From the NCBI RefSeq assembly GCF_000423585.1, contig NZ_AUIG01000016.1:1-64000 (forward strand): a DNA stretch of 64,000 nucleotides, in the 5' to 3' direction. This document shows positions 63,531 through 64,000 of this stretch, piece after piece; within the stretch, counting starts at the first letter, position 1, and each line of letters opens with the position of its first letter. Position numbers and translations under genes: made by a program. The DNA is from Salinimicrobium xinjiangense DSM 19287 (lineage in GTDB: Bacteria; Bacteroidota; Bacteroidia; Flavobacteriales; Flavobacteriaceae). The notes beneath the pieces are model-generated. The model saw nothing but the letters and a program-made list of their open reading frames with translations, did no database searches and was not told the origin of the DNA.

Positions 63531-63547
63531 CTAAAATCACATTTTTG
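63531..63547. repeat. 17-bp palindrome copy (two mismatches), upstream of the mutase genes
   Basis: Reads CTAAAATCACATTTTTG and is followed by ACACCT, as in the copy at 11907-11929. Confidence 0.45.
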
Positions 63548-63551
63548 ACAC

Positions 63552-63869
63552 CTAATCTTCTGCCTCCTTATATTCAATAATGAAAATCTCTTCGTTATCT
63601 CTTTTCATGAAATATTCGCGACGGGCAAATTTTTCCAATTCCAGAGAGTCATTGAGATTCTCCATTATGGCCTTGTCGTTTTCGATCTCGTTGAGGTAAT
63701 AGGCTCTGTTCTTTTCCAGATCGTCGATCTCGAGATCGAGTTCGCGATGAATGAGCCAGGAGTTGCTGTCTAAAAAGAGCATCCAGAACAGGAATGCAAC
63801 CAGAACCAGCAGGTATTTGTTGCTGGCTATACGAAACCATTTGCTTTTGCGGATCTCTTTCAACTTCAT
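63552..63869 (-). CDS. DivIC/FtsB-like septum formation protein
   Basis: A 105-residue protein: a short basic start (MKLKEIRKSKWFRI), one membrane segment (YLLVLVAFLFWMLFLDSN), then a coiled coil (LEIDDLEKNRAYYLNEIEND) and the C-terminal FARREYFMKRDNEEIFIIEY. This is the layout of FtsB/DivIC, a bitopic cell-division protein that joins with the FtsQ and FtsL partners at the septum. It follows udk and precedes the mutase genes. Confidence 0.87.
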   Translation of the reverse strand: MKLKEIRKSKWFRIASNKYLLVLVAFLFWMLFLDSNSWLIHRELDLEIDDLEKNRAYYLNEIENDKAIMENLNDSLELEKFARREYFMKRDNEEIFIIEYKEAED

Positions 63870-63882
63870 AGTCCGAAATATA

Positions 63883-63890
63883 CAAAATTA
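63883..63890 (-). promoter_or_regulatory. Probable -7 element for the DivIC-like gene
   Basis: On the minus strand it reads TAATTTTG, matching TAnnTTTG. It overlaps the stop codon of udk (TAA at 63888-63890) and lies 13 bp before the DivIC-like start. Confidence 0.4.
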
Positions 63891-64000
63891 GAGCAAACGT
63901 TGACGAATAATGGTTTGAACAATATCAACAGCAACAGTATTGTACCGGTTTGTAGGAATAATTATATCAGCAAATTCCTTGGTAGGTTCTATAAACTGCT
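63888..64000 (-). CDS. udk: Uridine kinase, C-terminal end (cut by window edge)
   Basis: The last 36 codons of a minus-strand gene whose start lies beyond the right edge. It reads EFADIIIPTNRYNTVAVDIV and then QTIIRQRLL before the stop, which matches the end of bacterial uridine/cytidine kinases (ADIIIPxNxxNxVAxD). udk next to the DivIC-like gene and the mutase genes is a common flavobacterial order. Confidence 0.8.
   Translation of the reverse strand, partial: QFIEPTKEFADIIIPTNRYNTVAVDIVQTIIRQRLL

Overview
The window looks like one chromosomal stretch from a marine-type member of the Flavobacteriaceae (Bacteroidota). Supporting signs are the gliding gene gldI, a DUF3810 protein, large Bacteroidota-type signal peptidase I, a two-subunit methylmalonyl-CoA mutase, tandem rhomboids next to mutL, recF followed by a DUF721 gene, flavobacterial -7 promoter elements (TAnnTTTG), and wordy intergenic repeats of the kind common in this family. 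I cannot fix the genus from sequence alone. No rRNA, tRNA, CRISPR array or prophage was seen.

Layout. 1-0.27 kb: the start of an IS1182-like transposase running off the left edge. 0.5-12.6 kb, minus strand: DUF349 protein, aroE overlapping two tandem DUF368 (PopT-type) membrane proteins, a TPR protein, an OstA/LptA-like protein with a class-III aminotransferase, a CYP152-type P450 and a conserved protein of unknown role. 12.6-23.1 kb is the accessory part: an M23 peptidase, small lipoproteins and secreted proteins, one plus-strand GT2 glycosyltransferase, and four broken genes within 7.4 kb (two small-indel frameshifts, one frameshift in a (GA)7 tract, one in-frame stop). 23.2-36.9 kb, mostly minus: FAD monooxygenase, fur-purA, spoT, an M48 protease, an rRNA/tRNA methyltransferase, two secreted amidohydrolases, DUF3810. 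37.3-44.2 kb: pepD, a cyclophilin-FKBP lipoprotein, gldI, a DHH phosphoesterase, ndk, a protein of unknown function and pcm.

44.7-64 kb is core housekeeping: DUF721, a lipocalin-like lipoprotein and recF (minus); a TPR protein, ribH, a small membrane protein, mutL, two rhomboids and an EEP nuclease/phosphatase (plus); then wbqC-like, lepB, dapB, DUF5683, parB and parA (minus); and finally a propionate/fatty-acid group: a 2,4-dienoyl-CoA reductase-like SDR, both methylmalonyl-CoA mutase subunits with a small membrane protein between them, a DivIC/FtsB-like protein and the end of udk. Replication and segregation genes (recF, DUF721, parAB) within 14 kb hint at the origin side of the chromosome, but no dnaA, oriC or parS was found.

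Two things stand out. One is a 17-bp palindrome, CAAAAATGNCATTTTTG, present about ten times with at most two mismatches, at the tips of terminator hairpins, between genes and inside genes. The other is the dense cluster of disrupted genes at 15.2-22.6 kb, including a dinucleotide-repeat frameshift that one added GA unit would repair, which is what a phase-variable gene would look like.
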